Source: Ustilago trichophora (lineage: Eukaryota; Basidiomycota; Ustilaginomycetes; Ustilaginales; Ustilaginaceae). From it: a stretch of 64,000 nt of DNA. Location: assembly GCA_900323505.1 (NCBI GenBank), contig OOIN01000038.1:397481-461480 (forward strand), read 5' to 3'. The notes under the pieces are model-generated. The model was not told the origin of the DNA, did no database searches, and saw nothing but the letters and a program-made list of their open reading frames with translations. This document shows, one piece after another, positions 39,060 to 49,500 of this stretch (positions within the stretch are counted from its first letter, which is position 1; each line of letters starts with the position of its first letter). A program made the position numbers and the translations under genes.

Positions 39060-42038
39060 TTGTTGTTGCTGCTGCTGCAGCAGCGGATTGAAACCCTGTT
39101 GAGCATTCATACCCTGAGCGGCTTGTGCTTGCATGTGCGCCATGTACTGCTGTCGGATTTGATGCTGCACATGCGGTGGGAGATTCTGGAAATTGGGCAT
39201 GTTCATGTTGGCCCCGCCCATCATCATTGCCTGCGGTGGCTGCTGCTGCGGTGGCTGTTGTGTAGGTTGCGCTTGCTGACCTGGCGAAGGAGCAGCTGCA
39301 GGTGAGCTCTGCTGCAATTCAGGCGGCTGGAAACCGAAGTTGGCCATTCCACCCTGCTGCTGCGGCTGCCCTGTCAAATCACCCATAGTCGCCGGTGTGG
39401 AAGCACCCTGCATCGGAGACGGATCGAACGCAAGCTGGGACGATCCGGTGCGGTTGCGGCCACCAGCGCTCGTCATACTTCCCACCGAGCCTGAGCTACC
39501 CGGTCGATTCTGGAACGGTGCCTGCCCACCCAAGGGCGTGCCTGTTCTGCCGGGCACGTTCGCGCCAAAGCCGCTCGCAGAGGGGCTTGCTTGCGTATGG
39601 CTCGGGCTATCCGAATGTCGGCTTGCCGGCCGTGTCGTGGTCGGACTGGACACCGCACCCACACCGCCGTTGGGCATCTGCATCGTGGCAGGGCTACCGA
39701 CGCCTGATGTGGAACCGGCCGAGCCTGGACCTCCACCGGCTTGCATCGACTTTTGTCGCTGCAAAGCTGCATTCTGCAACGAGGTCATTTGCTGGAGCTG
39801 CATTTGCAGAGGCATCGCTTTGAAGCCGTTAACATTGGCTTCCATGTATGCGACCCAAGGATGCGTTCCCTGTCCGCGCAGGTGCGATTGAAGGGCGTGC
39901 AAGTTGACAAGAGCATTAGGGCCGAAAGCTTGCATGAGCGCTTGAGCCTGAGGATTGTTGGGGATGTTTTGGGCTGCAGCAGGCGGTGCGATGGGGACAG
40001 GTGGGGCAAGAGAAAGATCGGGACCTTTGCCTTGTTGCTGCTGTTGCTGTGGTACTTGCGGTGCTTGTGTTTGCTGCTGAGCTGCACCAGTTGGAGTCGA
40101 ACTAGCCGCAGGGTCCGAGGCAGCAGGTGTTGAGCCAGCGGTGGTATCAGCAGGCTGGATAGCGGCAGATGCATTTGCACCGGTCTGCTGATTCGACGAG
40201 GATGTAGGCGTGCCGGCCGCCGACACGTCCTGAGAACGGTCAACACCTCTGCTCGCCGCGCGCTTTCTCGGATCGTCGCTGCTCAGATCTACGGTTGAGT
40301 CGCGTGATCGCTTCCTCCCGTCAGCCAACGGCGAATCACCTTGGTGAGCTGCACCAAAGATTGCGATCAGCTTCTCATAGAGCGCCGGAATCGGCGAACT
40401 GAGTGCATGCTCGCTACGGGGGAAAGGCTCAAGCTTGGGAAGAGCACCACTAGGTGGGGAACGACCGCTGGGGTCCACAGGCTTGCCAGCCTTGTCGGCG
40501 ATGCTTGCAAGGTAGGCCAGGTTGGCTTGCAAGCGCACTGCAGCTTCGCGATAGACGAGTTCCTTGGTGAGCTCTTTGGCCTGCAACTCGACGCAGAGTC
40601 GAATGAGCTCTTTGTTGATACGCAAAATGAGTCCAACCCTTCCCTCGCGAGCTGGCGTTGACGGCTGCGAGGTGCTCGGCTGGCCGGCCGACATCGCATC
40701 GGTGGCTTTCCTCTCAGGTGTTGCAGGTATCGGGGCAGCTGCAGTTTCGGTACGAGCAGCAACGTCCGCAGCAGGCACTGCTGAGGCGTTGTTGTTCGAG
40801 GCTGAAGCTACTTCAGTGTTGTTGGGCTTGGTCTGTCCCTCTTTCTGCTGATCCAAGATTGTTGAGGCGTCCTTGCTGGCACTTGCTTCCGCTTCAATGG
40901 CCTGAGAGGCGGGTTGGGCGGGCTGTTCTGCTGGCTTGCTGTTGTCAGTCGGCGCTGAGGGTTCTGATTGAGGCGGTTGCGTGGACTCGTTGAGAGCTTT
41001 GGCCTCGGTGGCTGTTGGGTCCACAGTCGCGTTGATTGCTGCTGGAGGTGCGAGTGCTGTTGTTCTTGCAGCAATGGGCTCTGACACGACAGTGGTAGCA
41101 GATGTCCCTTCAGTCACATTCGTCGCGGATGCGCTTTCAGACGAGGATGCTACAGTCTCGACGGTCTTGGGCTGTTCAGATGCCGAGCTATTGACAGGTT
41201 GGCTGTTTTGTGCGTCCACAGCAGTCGAAGCGAGTGGTGCAACAGCAGGCTCGGATGTTGTTTGAGCGGATACCACCTCTGACGCGGAGATCGAAGCTGG
41301 TACTGTTGTTGAGGCAGCTGGCTCCGTGAGTGAAGAAGAAGCTGTGGTGGTGGTGGGGGCAGATGCCTGCGGGGCCACATCGGCTTGACTGCTGGCAGGC
41401 TCAGAATTTGAGGCTTCTGTAGTTGAGCTAGCGACGGCATCATCACCTGATCCCTTTGGCTCGGAATGCGCTGGAGCAGCTTTTGAGGCGTCGCTTGCGG
41501 TGATTTGGTCCTGTGACGAGTTGTCGGCCGCTGTCGGAGCTAGGCCTACAACGGCTGACTCGGCTTGAGATGTCTGCGCTGGAGAGACGCCTGCGGCCGG
41601 TGCTTCTGAATCGGCTTTGGCAGGCTCAGAGACTGCTTGAGAAGTTTGAGTAGCCTTCTGTTCCGACGTTGCTGCAGTCTCTGCTGAAGGTGCGGCCACC
41701 GCTTCCAGCAAAGTGGTAGCAACGGCGCTGGTCGAATCTACAGATGCTGCGATGGTCAGCGGCTGGGATGTTGGTAATGATGGAGCCTCAGCAGTTTGCA
41801 TTGCGGATGTCTGTGGCATCTGCTCCGACTCGGCTGCGGGCTGCGACCGGGACAGAAAGGTGGTAGCATCCGTCATGATGGAATCGACGGATGTTTCAGC
41901 GAGTGGTGGCGCTGGCTCTGAACTGGGAGCTAGAGCAAATACATCTGTTGAGCTTGCTTCGGTTGGCATCAATGGTTGTATGGTCGAGTCCATGGACGTG
42001 GCAGTGATTTCGTTGTTCGTGGCTGTGTTCGACTCCAT
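38997..42038 (-). CDS. Gln-rich protein with SS18/SSXT-like domain (possible SWI/SNF subunit)
   Basis: The protein has 1013 residues from the ATG at 42038, with no intron. The N-terminal ~430 residues are Ser/Ala/Thr-rich with no fold. At about 465-515 a short helical domain reads INKELIRLCVELQ, ELVYREAAVRLQANLAYLASIAD. This matches the pattern of the SSXT/SNF11 domain, which binds SWI/SNF chromatin remodellers. The rest is Pro/Gln/Gly-rich and ends in a poly-Gln run encoded by CAG/CAA repeats (39024-39075). This layout, a small helical domain with a QPGY-type low-complexity end, resembles SS18 and fungal Snf11. A role as chromatin coactivator subunit is inferred from that domain only. Confidence 0.6.
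39021..39082. repeat. CTG/CAG trinucleotide repeat coding poly-Gln
   Basis: A run of CTG interrupted by TTG encodes the C-terminal poly-Gln of the SS18-like protein on the minus strand. A second non-coding CAG run lies at about 42461-42491 upstream of the same gene. Confidence 0.85.
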
Positions 42039-42808
42039 ATCTGCGGGGAGGCGGGGTGTGTTATGAGGACTGAAAGTGGAAGATGTTGGTCGGAGGAAAC
42101 CAGGCAGGAGTCAAGTGAGGCGCTTTAGAGACGCAGTTGCGGACTATTATGCAAGAGGCAAGACGAGAAAAGGCCTAAAGCGGCTACCGTTTATTCCTTG
42201 CAGAGCGGATGGACGATAACAGTCGAACAGGCTCGGATGCTGGTGTTGCTGTAGCTACGCGTGATTCGCTGCCAGTCAGGAATGCTGTGAGGCGCTCTTC
42301 GAATACAGTGAAGAGATGCAACAGAGGCAATGGATTATAGCGGAGAAAAGGACGGATGGAGGCGAGTTTGGAGGGATGATGTGGTCAGAGCGCTACGAAG
42401 AGAGGAAGAAAGCCAAATTGGACACCGACGCTGCGCCTTCTTTTTGAGGCAAGCAGCCAAAAAGAAGCAGCAGCAGCAGCAGCAGCAGCAGGCCAGAGAG
42501 AAGAAACAAGCCTCGCTCTGCTCCCTTGACCCGTTTTCCACGTCCCGATTTTCGGACAGAGGGTTTATTAATATTTTAAAAAAGTGCCGTGATTTTTTCG
42601 CCGATTTTTTCGATATCTCAATGCCTTTACCGTTGTCAGGCTTGCTCTCCTCGTGCTGATCCGACATCCTTTGATGATCAAGTGTTGGCTCAGACTGCTC
42701 AATGAATGCTCGCAGGGAGTGTGATGGATTGCCTAGATGCTAGTACATTATGCTGGTCAAAATAGCTCAGATCAAGCCCCATTTCGCATCTCACGGGCTT
42801 CCGTGACT
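42039..42808. other. Intergenic region between SS18-like and UCS genes
   Basis: It contains (CAG)n near 42461-42491 and A/T-rich blocks near 42560-42610. No coding sequence is recognised. It acts as promoter of the SS18-like gene. Confidence 0.5.
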
Positions 42809-45622
42809 TTACACGTCCTCGACCTCCCTGACCGTCTTGAGGCACTCTGCCATGACCTCTAGCAGACCCTTGCGAGCTTCTTGGACGTGTAATGGCTCGG
42901 CAGCCTTCTTGAGCTGCACCACATGGTAGGCGAGAGTAGTCTCGAGCGTGGATTGCACCGTTTCCTTGCTGAAACCACCGGCATGTTTGGCATCAATATT
43001 GGAAGAGCCTTTAAGGTGCTTGAGCACGCTTAGAAGCACGCAGCTAGCGCGCAAACCAAGTTCGATTGCGTTGAGTTGCACCTGAGCCTCCATTGCGGCA
43101 CTGCCGCCTTTCGAATCCACATTCGCAGGCTGCAGGTCAGCCCTTTCCCACTCGTTCCTTTCTGCGTCGTCGGATCGATCGAGTACGAGGATGGATAGCA
43201 AGACTGGGAAGAGCCTGTCCAGCGTCAACAACGACTCGACAGCGGTGCTCGATTCAGTCACCATGGCAAGGATGGCTAGTGAGGCCAATCTGGTGGCGAG
43301 TGACGCTTCTCCACCGCCGCCTTGCGAGCCTGCACTGGAAGCCTCTGTATTACCATTGGCACCAGCGCGACTTTCATACGCCCACTCGTCCACCTCGGAA
43401 AGGCCCAGAAGCATCCGGAGGCGCAGAATGAGCCTGTCTTGCGAGTCGGCTGCACCTTTGGTCTCGGGATCGGATTCAGAAAAGGATGTGGAGCTCGTCG
43501 AGACAAAGTAGCGGTAGACATCTTCTACATGCAAGAGATTCACGAGAAGCTCGATCCATGCCCTTCGCACCATGGTGTGATCTTCCATGAGAAGCTGTTC
43601 GCACGCCTGGGCAAGTACAGAGGTGCTGCTGAAAAGGTTGGCGTCATCGTTAGACCCTCGTTTGCTCGATATGGTAGAATCAAGTGTGAAGGAAGCGATC
43701 TTCAGACAGACTTGTGGAGACAGGGAAGCAAGATTGGTGAGCGCGAGAAGCGCCTCGAACTTCTGCAATCTAGATGCCGACTGACACAGCAAGAGGCTGC
43801 AGATGACGGATGCGACTGATAGTAGCCCGTCGCTGGAAGGGAAGAGGATGCTAGGGTTCAGCGAGATGAGCAGCTTGGCGAGCGCCTGAAGGGGTGCAAG
43901 GTCCTCGAAGGTGACGTCTGCTGTTGCCGAATCTGTAGAGCGCGAGAAGAGTCCGCCTGGCTGGGTTGGTGGTGCGTTGCAACTGGATGGGACCAGTTTT
44001 TGCAAGATTGGCGCGGAAAGGGCAAGAATGGCCTTGAGGGCGCCCTGTTGTACAGCTTTTCCGCGCATCATGCGGTCTTGTTTGGTGACGAGGGCTAGCA
44101 AAGCATCTCCACAGGCTCGGCGCACACTTTTGCTTGGGTTGACTTTCCAGGCTGAGGCGCCAGCTTGTGCCCCAGTTGCAGCTTTACTTGTGGGAGGAGG
44201 AGGGCCTGCAACAGCAATGGCACAGAGTGCTTCGGCACCTTTGGCCTCCAAGACGGCGGTGCATCTCTTGTCCACTTTGGGTATCGTCTCGAGCAGCTCA
44301 TCCTCGTCCGCCTGACCACCATCCTGCTTGGAGTTCTGTGCATTTGCAAACTTTCGTAGACGTCGTATCTCCTTATCTTTAGCAGTGAGCGTGGGTGGGT
44401 ATGATGTGACGTTGGAAAGGATAGTGGCAAGGCTCAGTTGGAGTGCTCCGTCGAATCGCCGGCTGTGCATGTCGAGAGGCTGATTGATGTCTGAGGATCT
44501 GAGCGGTGCAATGTTGAAGTTTGTGCATAGGATATCGAGCAACGTGCGGTCTGCCACGACTCTTTCTTTGAAGACTGGTTGGACGGTGAGGTATGCCAGC
44601 ACTTCGAGACAACTGAGCTCGACGGCACAAAGGTGCTCTGCTTGAACGAGCTCCTTGAGCGAAGAAGATGGCTGTCGGGTGGATTGTTGAGAGGAAAGGG
44701 AGACGAGCTCAGCCTGAACGGTGGCATATAGAGAATTGTCTTTGCGCTTGCGTTCTGATCTGCTCTGTTGAAGTTTGCGAATGTGATCTTGGTGGGAAGT
44801 GGGCTGGGCTGAAGTGGATTGGGTGAGGCCTTGAAGGGCATCTGAAGCAATTGCACGATGCACTTTGATATCAGCGAGGCCAGCAAGGATTGCAATCGCA
44901 TTAGACTTATGCTTCGAGTCTGCGGGAGTATGGGTTGAGGAGGTAGGTGATACGCAAGCAATGTCGAGCCAATCGAGAAGAGCTTGGTGGCCTGCAAGAT
45001 ACTTTCTTGTGGCAGTCGAGTTGGCAGCCGAAGAGATGAGCTCGGCAACAGCGAGACTGACGAGGCTCTGGTCCGAGAATGGCTGAGTCTCGATGCAGGT
45101 GGATGCATGGTGCTCATGGCGTTTGTGCGCATTGCAAGCGTCGGGCGCTTCGAGCACAAGATCGAGGATGCCGTCTGCTGCGAGAACGTCGTGTGCTTCG
45201 GCTGGCAGGACGCTAAACAAGGCTGAAAAGAAATTGAGTGCAGAAAGAAGGCTATGTGGTGTTGTATCGGCGAGTCTGGATCGTATGACGGGTGTGAGTA
45301 GCTGTGCCAAGTTTTCGTCGATCTTGTTGGTGCGAGAAGATCCATCCTTCAAGCTTCCGGGTAACGCTGACGCATCGGCTGAAGAGGAACGAGAAGCCAG
45401 AGTGAGCAAGGCTGTACTGCGAGCTTGCTTGAGCTTGGTTAGTGCGGATTTGCTCTCCGTTGATGTTGATGTTGATGTCGATGTCGATGATGATGTTGAT
45501 GCTGCTGTCTGTGCGGAGGAAAGTGGTGCGAAAGCATCGACAAACGTCTGAGCTGTGGCAGTTGACAGTGGATCGTCCGACACAGAGAAGCGCCGAATAC
45601 TTTCGAGTAGCTCGTCCTGCAT
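42809..45622 (-). CDS. UCS-domain myosin chaperone (UNC-45/Cro1/She4 family)
   Basis: The protein has 937 residues from the ATG at 45622, all alpha-helical in character. The C-terminal half has UCS signatures: LQALAKLLISLNP, KFEALLALTNLASLSPQVCLKIAS, EQLLMEDHTMVRRAWIELLVNLL. These recall the myosin-binding armadillo-like repeats of UNC-45, fission yeast Rng3 and budding yeast She4. The N-terminal half has further helical repeats; no TPR domain is apparent, as in fungal members. It would fold and stabilise myosins for actin-based transport and cytokinesis. The frame is open upstream to 45874, but that part is translated from a short tandem repeat and was excluded. Confidence 0.75.
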   Translation of the reverse strand: MQDELLESIRRFSVSDDPLSTATAQTFVDAFAPLSSAQTAASTSSSTSTSTSTSTESKSALTKLKQARSTALLTLASRSSSADASALPGSLKDGSSRTNKIDENLAQLLTPVIRSRLADTTPHSLLSALNFFSALFSVLPAEAHDVLAADGILDLVLEAPDACNAHKRHEHHASTCIETQPFSDQSLVSLAVAELISSAANSTATRKYLAGHQALLDWLDIACVSPTSSTHTPADSKHKSNAIAILAGLADIKVHRAIASDALQGLTQSTSAQPTSHQDHIRKLQQSRSERKRKDNSLYATVQAELVSLSSQQSTRQPSSSLKELVQAEHLCAVELSCLEVLAYLTVQPVFKERVVADRTLLDILCTNFNIAPLRSSDINQPLDMHSRRFDGALQLSLATILSNVTSYPPTLTAKDKEIRRLRKFANAQNSKQDGGQADEDELLETIPKVDKRCTAVLEAKGAEALCAIAVAGPPPPTSKAATGAQAGASAWKVNPSKSVRRACGDALLALVTKQDRMMRGKAVQQGALKAILALSAPILQKLVPSSCNAPPTQPGGLFSRSTDSATADVTFEDLAPLQALAKLLISLNPSILFPSSDGLLSVASVICSLLLCQSASRLQKFEALLALTNLASLSPQVCLKIASFTLDSTISSKRGSNDDANLFSSTSVLAQACEQLLMEDHTMVRRAWIELLVNLLHVEDVYRYFVSTSSTSFSESDPETKGAADSQDRLILRLRMLLGLSEVDEWAYESRAGANGNTEASSAGSQGGGGEASLATRLASLAILAMVTESSTAVESLLTLDRLFPVLLSILVLDRSDDAERNEWERADLQPANVDSKGGSAAMEAQVQLNAIELGLRASCVLLSVLKHLKGSSNIDAKHAGGFSKETVQSTLETTLAYHVVQLKKAAEPLHVQEARKGLLEVMAECLKTVREVEDV

Positions 45623-45664
45623 GGTTTCAGTCGAGTGTGTATCCGATATGACACTAGGAAAGCG

Positions 45665-45735
45665 TGGCAAGGGGTCCAAAAGTGTTGGTCCAAAAGTGTT
45701 GGTCCAAAAGTGTTGGTTCAAAAGTGTTGGTATGT
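45665..45735. repeat. 15-bp tandem repeat upstream of the UCS gene
   Basis: About four copies of GGTCCAAAAGTGTT plus one base, slightly diverged in the last. It lies in the leader or promoter of the UCS gene. Confidence 0.85.
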
Positions 45736-46517
45736 TGCTTTCCAAGCTCGAGTATCCAGTTCGGGACTCGGATTTGCCAAAGATGCTCATGCTCGGTCTT
45801 AACATTGGCCGAATTTTGCTCGTGGCTCGCACGTTTTGCTGCCTGGCCGCAGGGAAATTTTTTCCAAAGGACAACCCTAACGTTCAACAAGACGGTGGAG
45901 CAAACCATCACCATCACCATCACCATCACATTGGCTCTGTTGCATTGCACGAATCCCAGTGATTGTCAGCAACGTCACCTCACCTCTCCTTCTCCTCATC
46001 CCACGCCGGCAGCTGTTGAAAACCCCAAGTGGATTCTAGTCACCCGACACTGTCGTGCCTCGTCCCGTTGCACCACCATCCTCCAGCAACAGCGCCGTCG
46101 ACTCGCTTTCAACGCCTTCCTCCAGGCCGCAGAACGCAGGCCGCAGAACGCAGGCCGCAGAACGCAGAACGCAGAACGCAGATACTGCTCTCCGTATCTA
46201 GCGTTCATACCCGCTCGTCCGTCTTCAAACCATCGCCGTGTTCTTTTGGCCGCACCTCGCTCCAGTTGACACATTCACTTCTCATTTCATGGTTGCCGTT
46301 GCTGTAGTGATGGTCTGCATGACATAGCACAGCTCAGAACGTATTCCCTTTGCAACCGCAAATTTGCCCATCGAATCACCTCTTGAAGCGCTCGAGTTGA
46401 CCTACCCTGGTCACACGCCCGCCCCTGCACACGACACGACACGCACCATCGTCATCCTTGCTGACTTCCGCATCTCATCCACGCTGGCCACGCTCGGCTC
46501 CACACAGTCGCCCCACC
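45736..46517. other. Divergent promoter region of UCS and RPC1 genes
   Basis: It holds an ACCATC microsatellite (about 45904-45930) and a GCAGAACGCAGGCC-type tandem repeat (about 46125-46180). No gene is recognised; open frames across it are repeat-derived. Confidence 0.55.
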
Positions 46518-49500
46518 ATGAAGCAGCTCGTATCCCAAGATGCGCCCAAAAAGATCAAGCACATCCAGTTCGGTGTGCTTTCCAAGCAGGACATTGTCAA
46601 CATGTCCGAGATCGAGGTCACCACCAGAGATCTCTACACCATTGGCGAGTCCGAACGTAAGCCCGTAGCAAACGGCACTCTCGACAGACGCTTGGGTGTC
46701 TCGGATAAGAACTCGTTGTGCGAGACCTGTCACCTCAAGATGGCAGATTGTGTAGGACACTATGGCTACATCAAGCTCGTTCTTCCCGTCTTTCACGTCG
46801 GCTTCTTCAAGCATACCGTCGCCATCTTGCAAAGCATTTGCAAAAACTGCGCCACCGTACTCCTCGAAGAACCTGATCGCCGAAAGTTCTTGAAACGTTT
46901 CCGTAAACCAAACCTCGAAAATCTCGACCGCACCCGGACCTTCAAGGCTGTCAACACCATCGCACGCAAGGTCTTGTACTGTCCCAAGTGCGGCTATACC
47001 AACGGCACCGTCAAGAAGCAAGGTCAGCTCAAGATTGTCCACGAAAAGTTCCGTGCCAAAAAGACAGCAGCAGAGCATGACGAATTCAAGGCCTCCTTTG
47101 CCACCAACATCAAGATGGGCAACGGCGACATCTCGCCACACCTCAACAAGGCGCAAGAAGACCTCAATCCACTCAAGGCGCTCGATCTCTTCAAGCGCAT
47201 TTCCGACGAAGATTGCGAGTTGCTCGGATTGCGCCCCGAATTCGGTCGTCCCGAAGAATACATTTGGCAGTACATTTGCGTCCCACCAGTCTGCATTCGT
47301 CCCTCTGTCGCCCAGGATGGCGCCACCAACGAAGACGACGTCACCATCAAGCTCACAGAAATCATCTTCACCAACAGTCTCCTCAAACTCGGCTTGGTCA
47401 AGGGCGGCAAAGGAACCACCACCAGCCAGCTCGTCCAGCAATGGGAGTTCCTTCAGTTGACAGTGGCGCTCTACATCAATTCAGAGCTGCCAGGCGTACC
47501 CACACAGCCAGGTCAAAAACCAAGCCGTGGCTTCTGCCAGCGTCTCAAGGGTAAGCAGGGTCGATTCCGTGGTAACTTGTCAGGCAAGCGTGTCGACTTT
47601 TCCGGTCGAACCGTCATTGGTCCCGATCCAAACCTCAAAATTGACGAAGTCGCCGTACCTCAGCGAGTCGCCAAGATCCTCACCTATCCCGAGCGCGTCT
47701 TCGAGCACAACATCGAGCAGCTACGTCAGGCTGTCCGCAACGGTACAGATGTCCATCCAGGTGCCAACTATCTCATGGATGGCAAGACTGGATTCAAGCG
47801 TTTCCTCAAGTTCCCTGGAATGCGCGAGGAGCTTGCACAGAAGCTGCGCGTCGGTGACATCGTAGAGCGTCACATCCGAGACGGGGATATTGTCCTCTTC
47901 AATCGACAGCCCTCGCTTCACAAGCTCTCCATCATGTCGCACAGAGCCAAGATCCGACCATGGCGTACGTTCCGACTCAACGAATGTGCTTGTAACCCTT
48001 ACAATGCCGATTTCGACGGTGACGAGATGAATATGCACGTCCCTCAGACGGAAGAGGCCAGAACAGAAGCCACCATCCTCATGGGGGTCAAGCACAACTT
48101 GGTCACACCGCGAAACGGAGAGCCCATCATTGCTGCCATTCAGGATTTCATCACTGCCTCTTACCTCATCTCCAAGCGTGACCGCTTCTTCGACCGAGCG
48201 CAGTTTTCCCAGGTCTGCAGTTACTTTGCTGATGCAGATCTCCAGATCGATATCCCTCCACCTGCTATCATGAAACCCGTCCGACTCTGGACAGGCAAGC
48301 AGGTCATGTCTTGCCTCATCCGACCCAACCACAAGAGCCCTCATCTCGTCAACCTAGAGGCGCAATGTCGAACTTTCGAGAAGCCAACCGGCGGTCACCC
48401 CAAGGACATGTCGCCCAACGATGGATGGCTCGTCATTGTCAACAGCGAGGTGATGTGCGGTGTCTTTGACAAGTCGACTGTCGGTGACGGTAAGAAGAAC
48501 TCGGTATTTGGTGTGATGCTGCGCGACTACGGTCCAGATGCAGCCATCACCGCCATGAACCGACTTGCAAAAACTTGTGCTCGTTGGCTCGCCAATCAAG
48601 GCTTCTCCCTCGGCATCAACGATGTCATTCCAGGCCCCAACCTGCGCAAAAACAAGGACGCCAAGGTCGAGGCTGCGTACGCCGAGTGTCTCGATTTGAT
48701 CGAAAAAGCCAAGCACGGCAAGCTCGAGAACCTTCCAGGATGCGACCAGGAGCAGACGCTGGAAAACATGATCTCTGGTGTGCTCTCCGGCGTTCGTAGC
48801 GACGTCGGTGAGATCTGCATGACAGAGCTCAGCCGACACAACGCACCTTTGGTCATGGCTGTCTGTGGTTCCAAGGGTTCCAAGATCAACGTGGCACAGA
48901 TGGTTGCCTGTGTAGGTCAGCAGATCATCGCTGGGTCTCGTGTGCCCAACGGTTTCCAGGATCGATCGCTGCCACACTTTCCCAAGAAGTCCAAGGATCC
49001 GCCCTCCAAGGGTTTTGTGCGCAACTCTTTCTTCAGTGGTCTTACACCCACCGAGTTCCTTTTCCACGCCATCTCGGGTCGAGAGGGTCTGGTCGACACT
49101 GCGGTCAAGACCGCCGAGACGGGTTACATGCAGCGGCGTCTCATGAAGGCGCTAGAGGATCTCTCGACGCACTACGATCTCAGTGTCCGCAACTCGGTGG
49201 GCGGTGTGGTCCAATTTGTCTACGGAGACGACGGTCTCGACCCAGCCGAGCTTGAGGGCAACGCCATGCCGATCGAGCCCTTCCGATTGTGGCGACACTG
49301 TCTGGCCATCACGCATCATATCCCTGGCCGTGGTCTGTACCCTTACGAGATCATGGAGGTGGTCAATCGCGAACTCAACAGCCACCGATTCGTCAACACC
49401 TGCACCGAAAAGTATCGCGACTCGGTGCACGAATTCCTCAGCGAGAACGTGTTTAGGCGTGCCGTCAGGACGCGCGAGGCGTTCGGCATGTATGGCGCCG

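Noticed and set aside
45623..45874. N-terminal extension of the UCS protein
   Set aside because: It translates the 15-bp tandem repeat and has no conserved sequence.
45904..45930. CACCATCACCATCAC run resembling a His-tag coding sequence
   Set aside because: A natural trinucleotide-type microsatellite in a promoter; similar runs occur near 51310.
46452..47441. 329-codon minus-strand frame over RPC1
   Set aside because: Shadow of a strongly biased coding sequence; RPC1 itself is certain.
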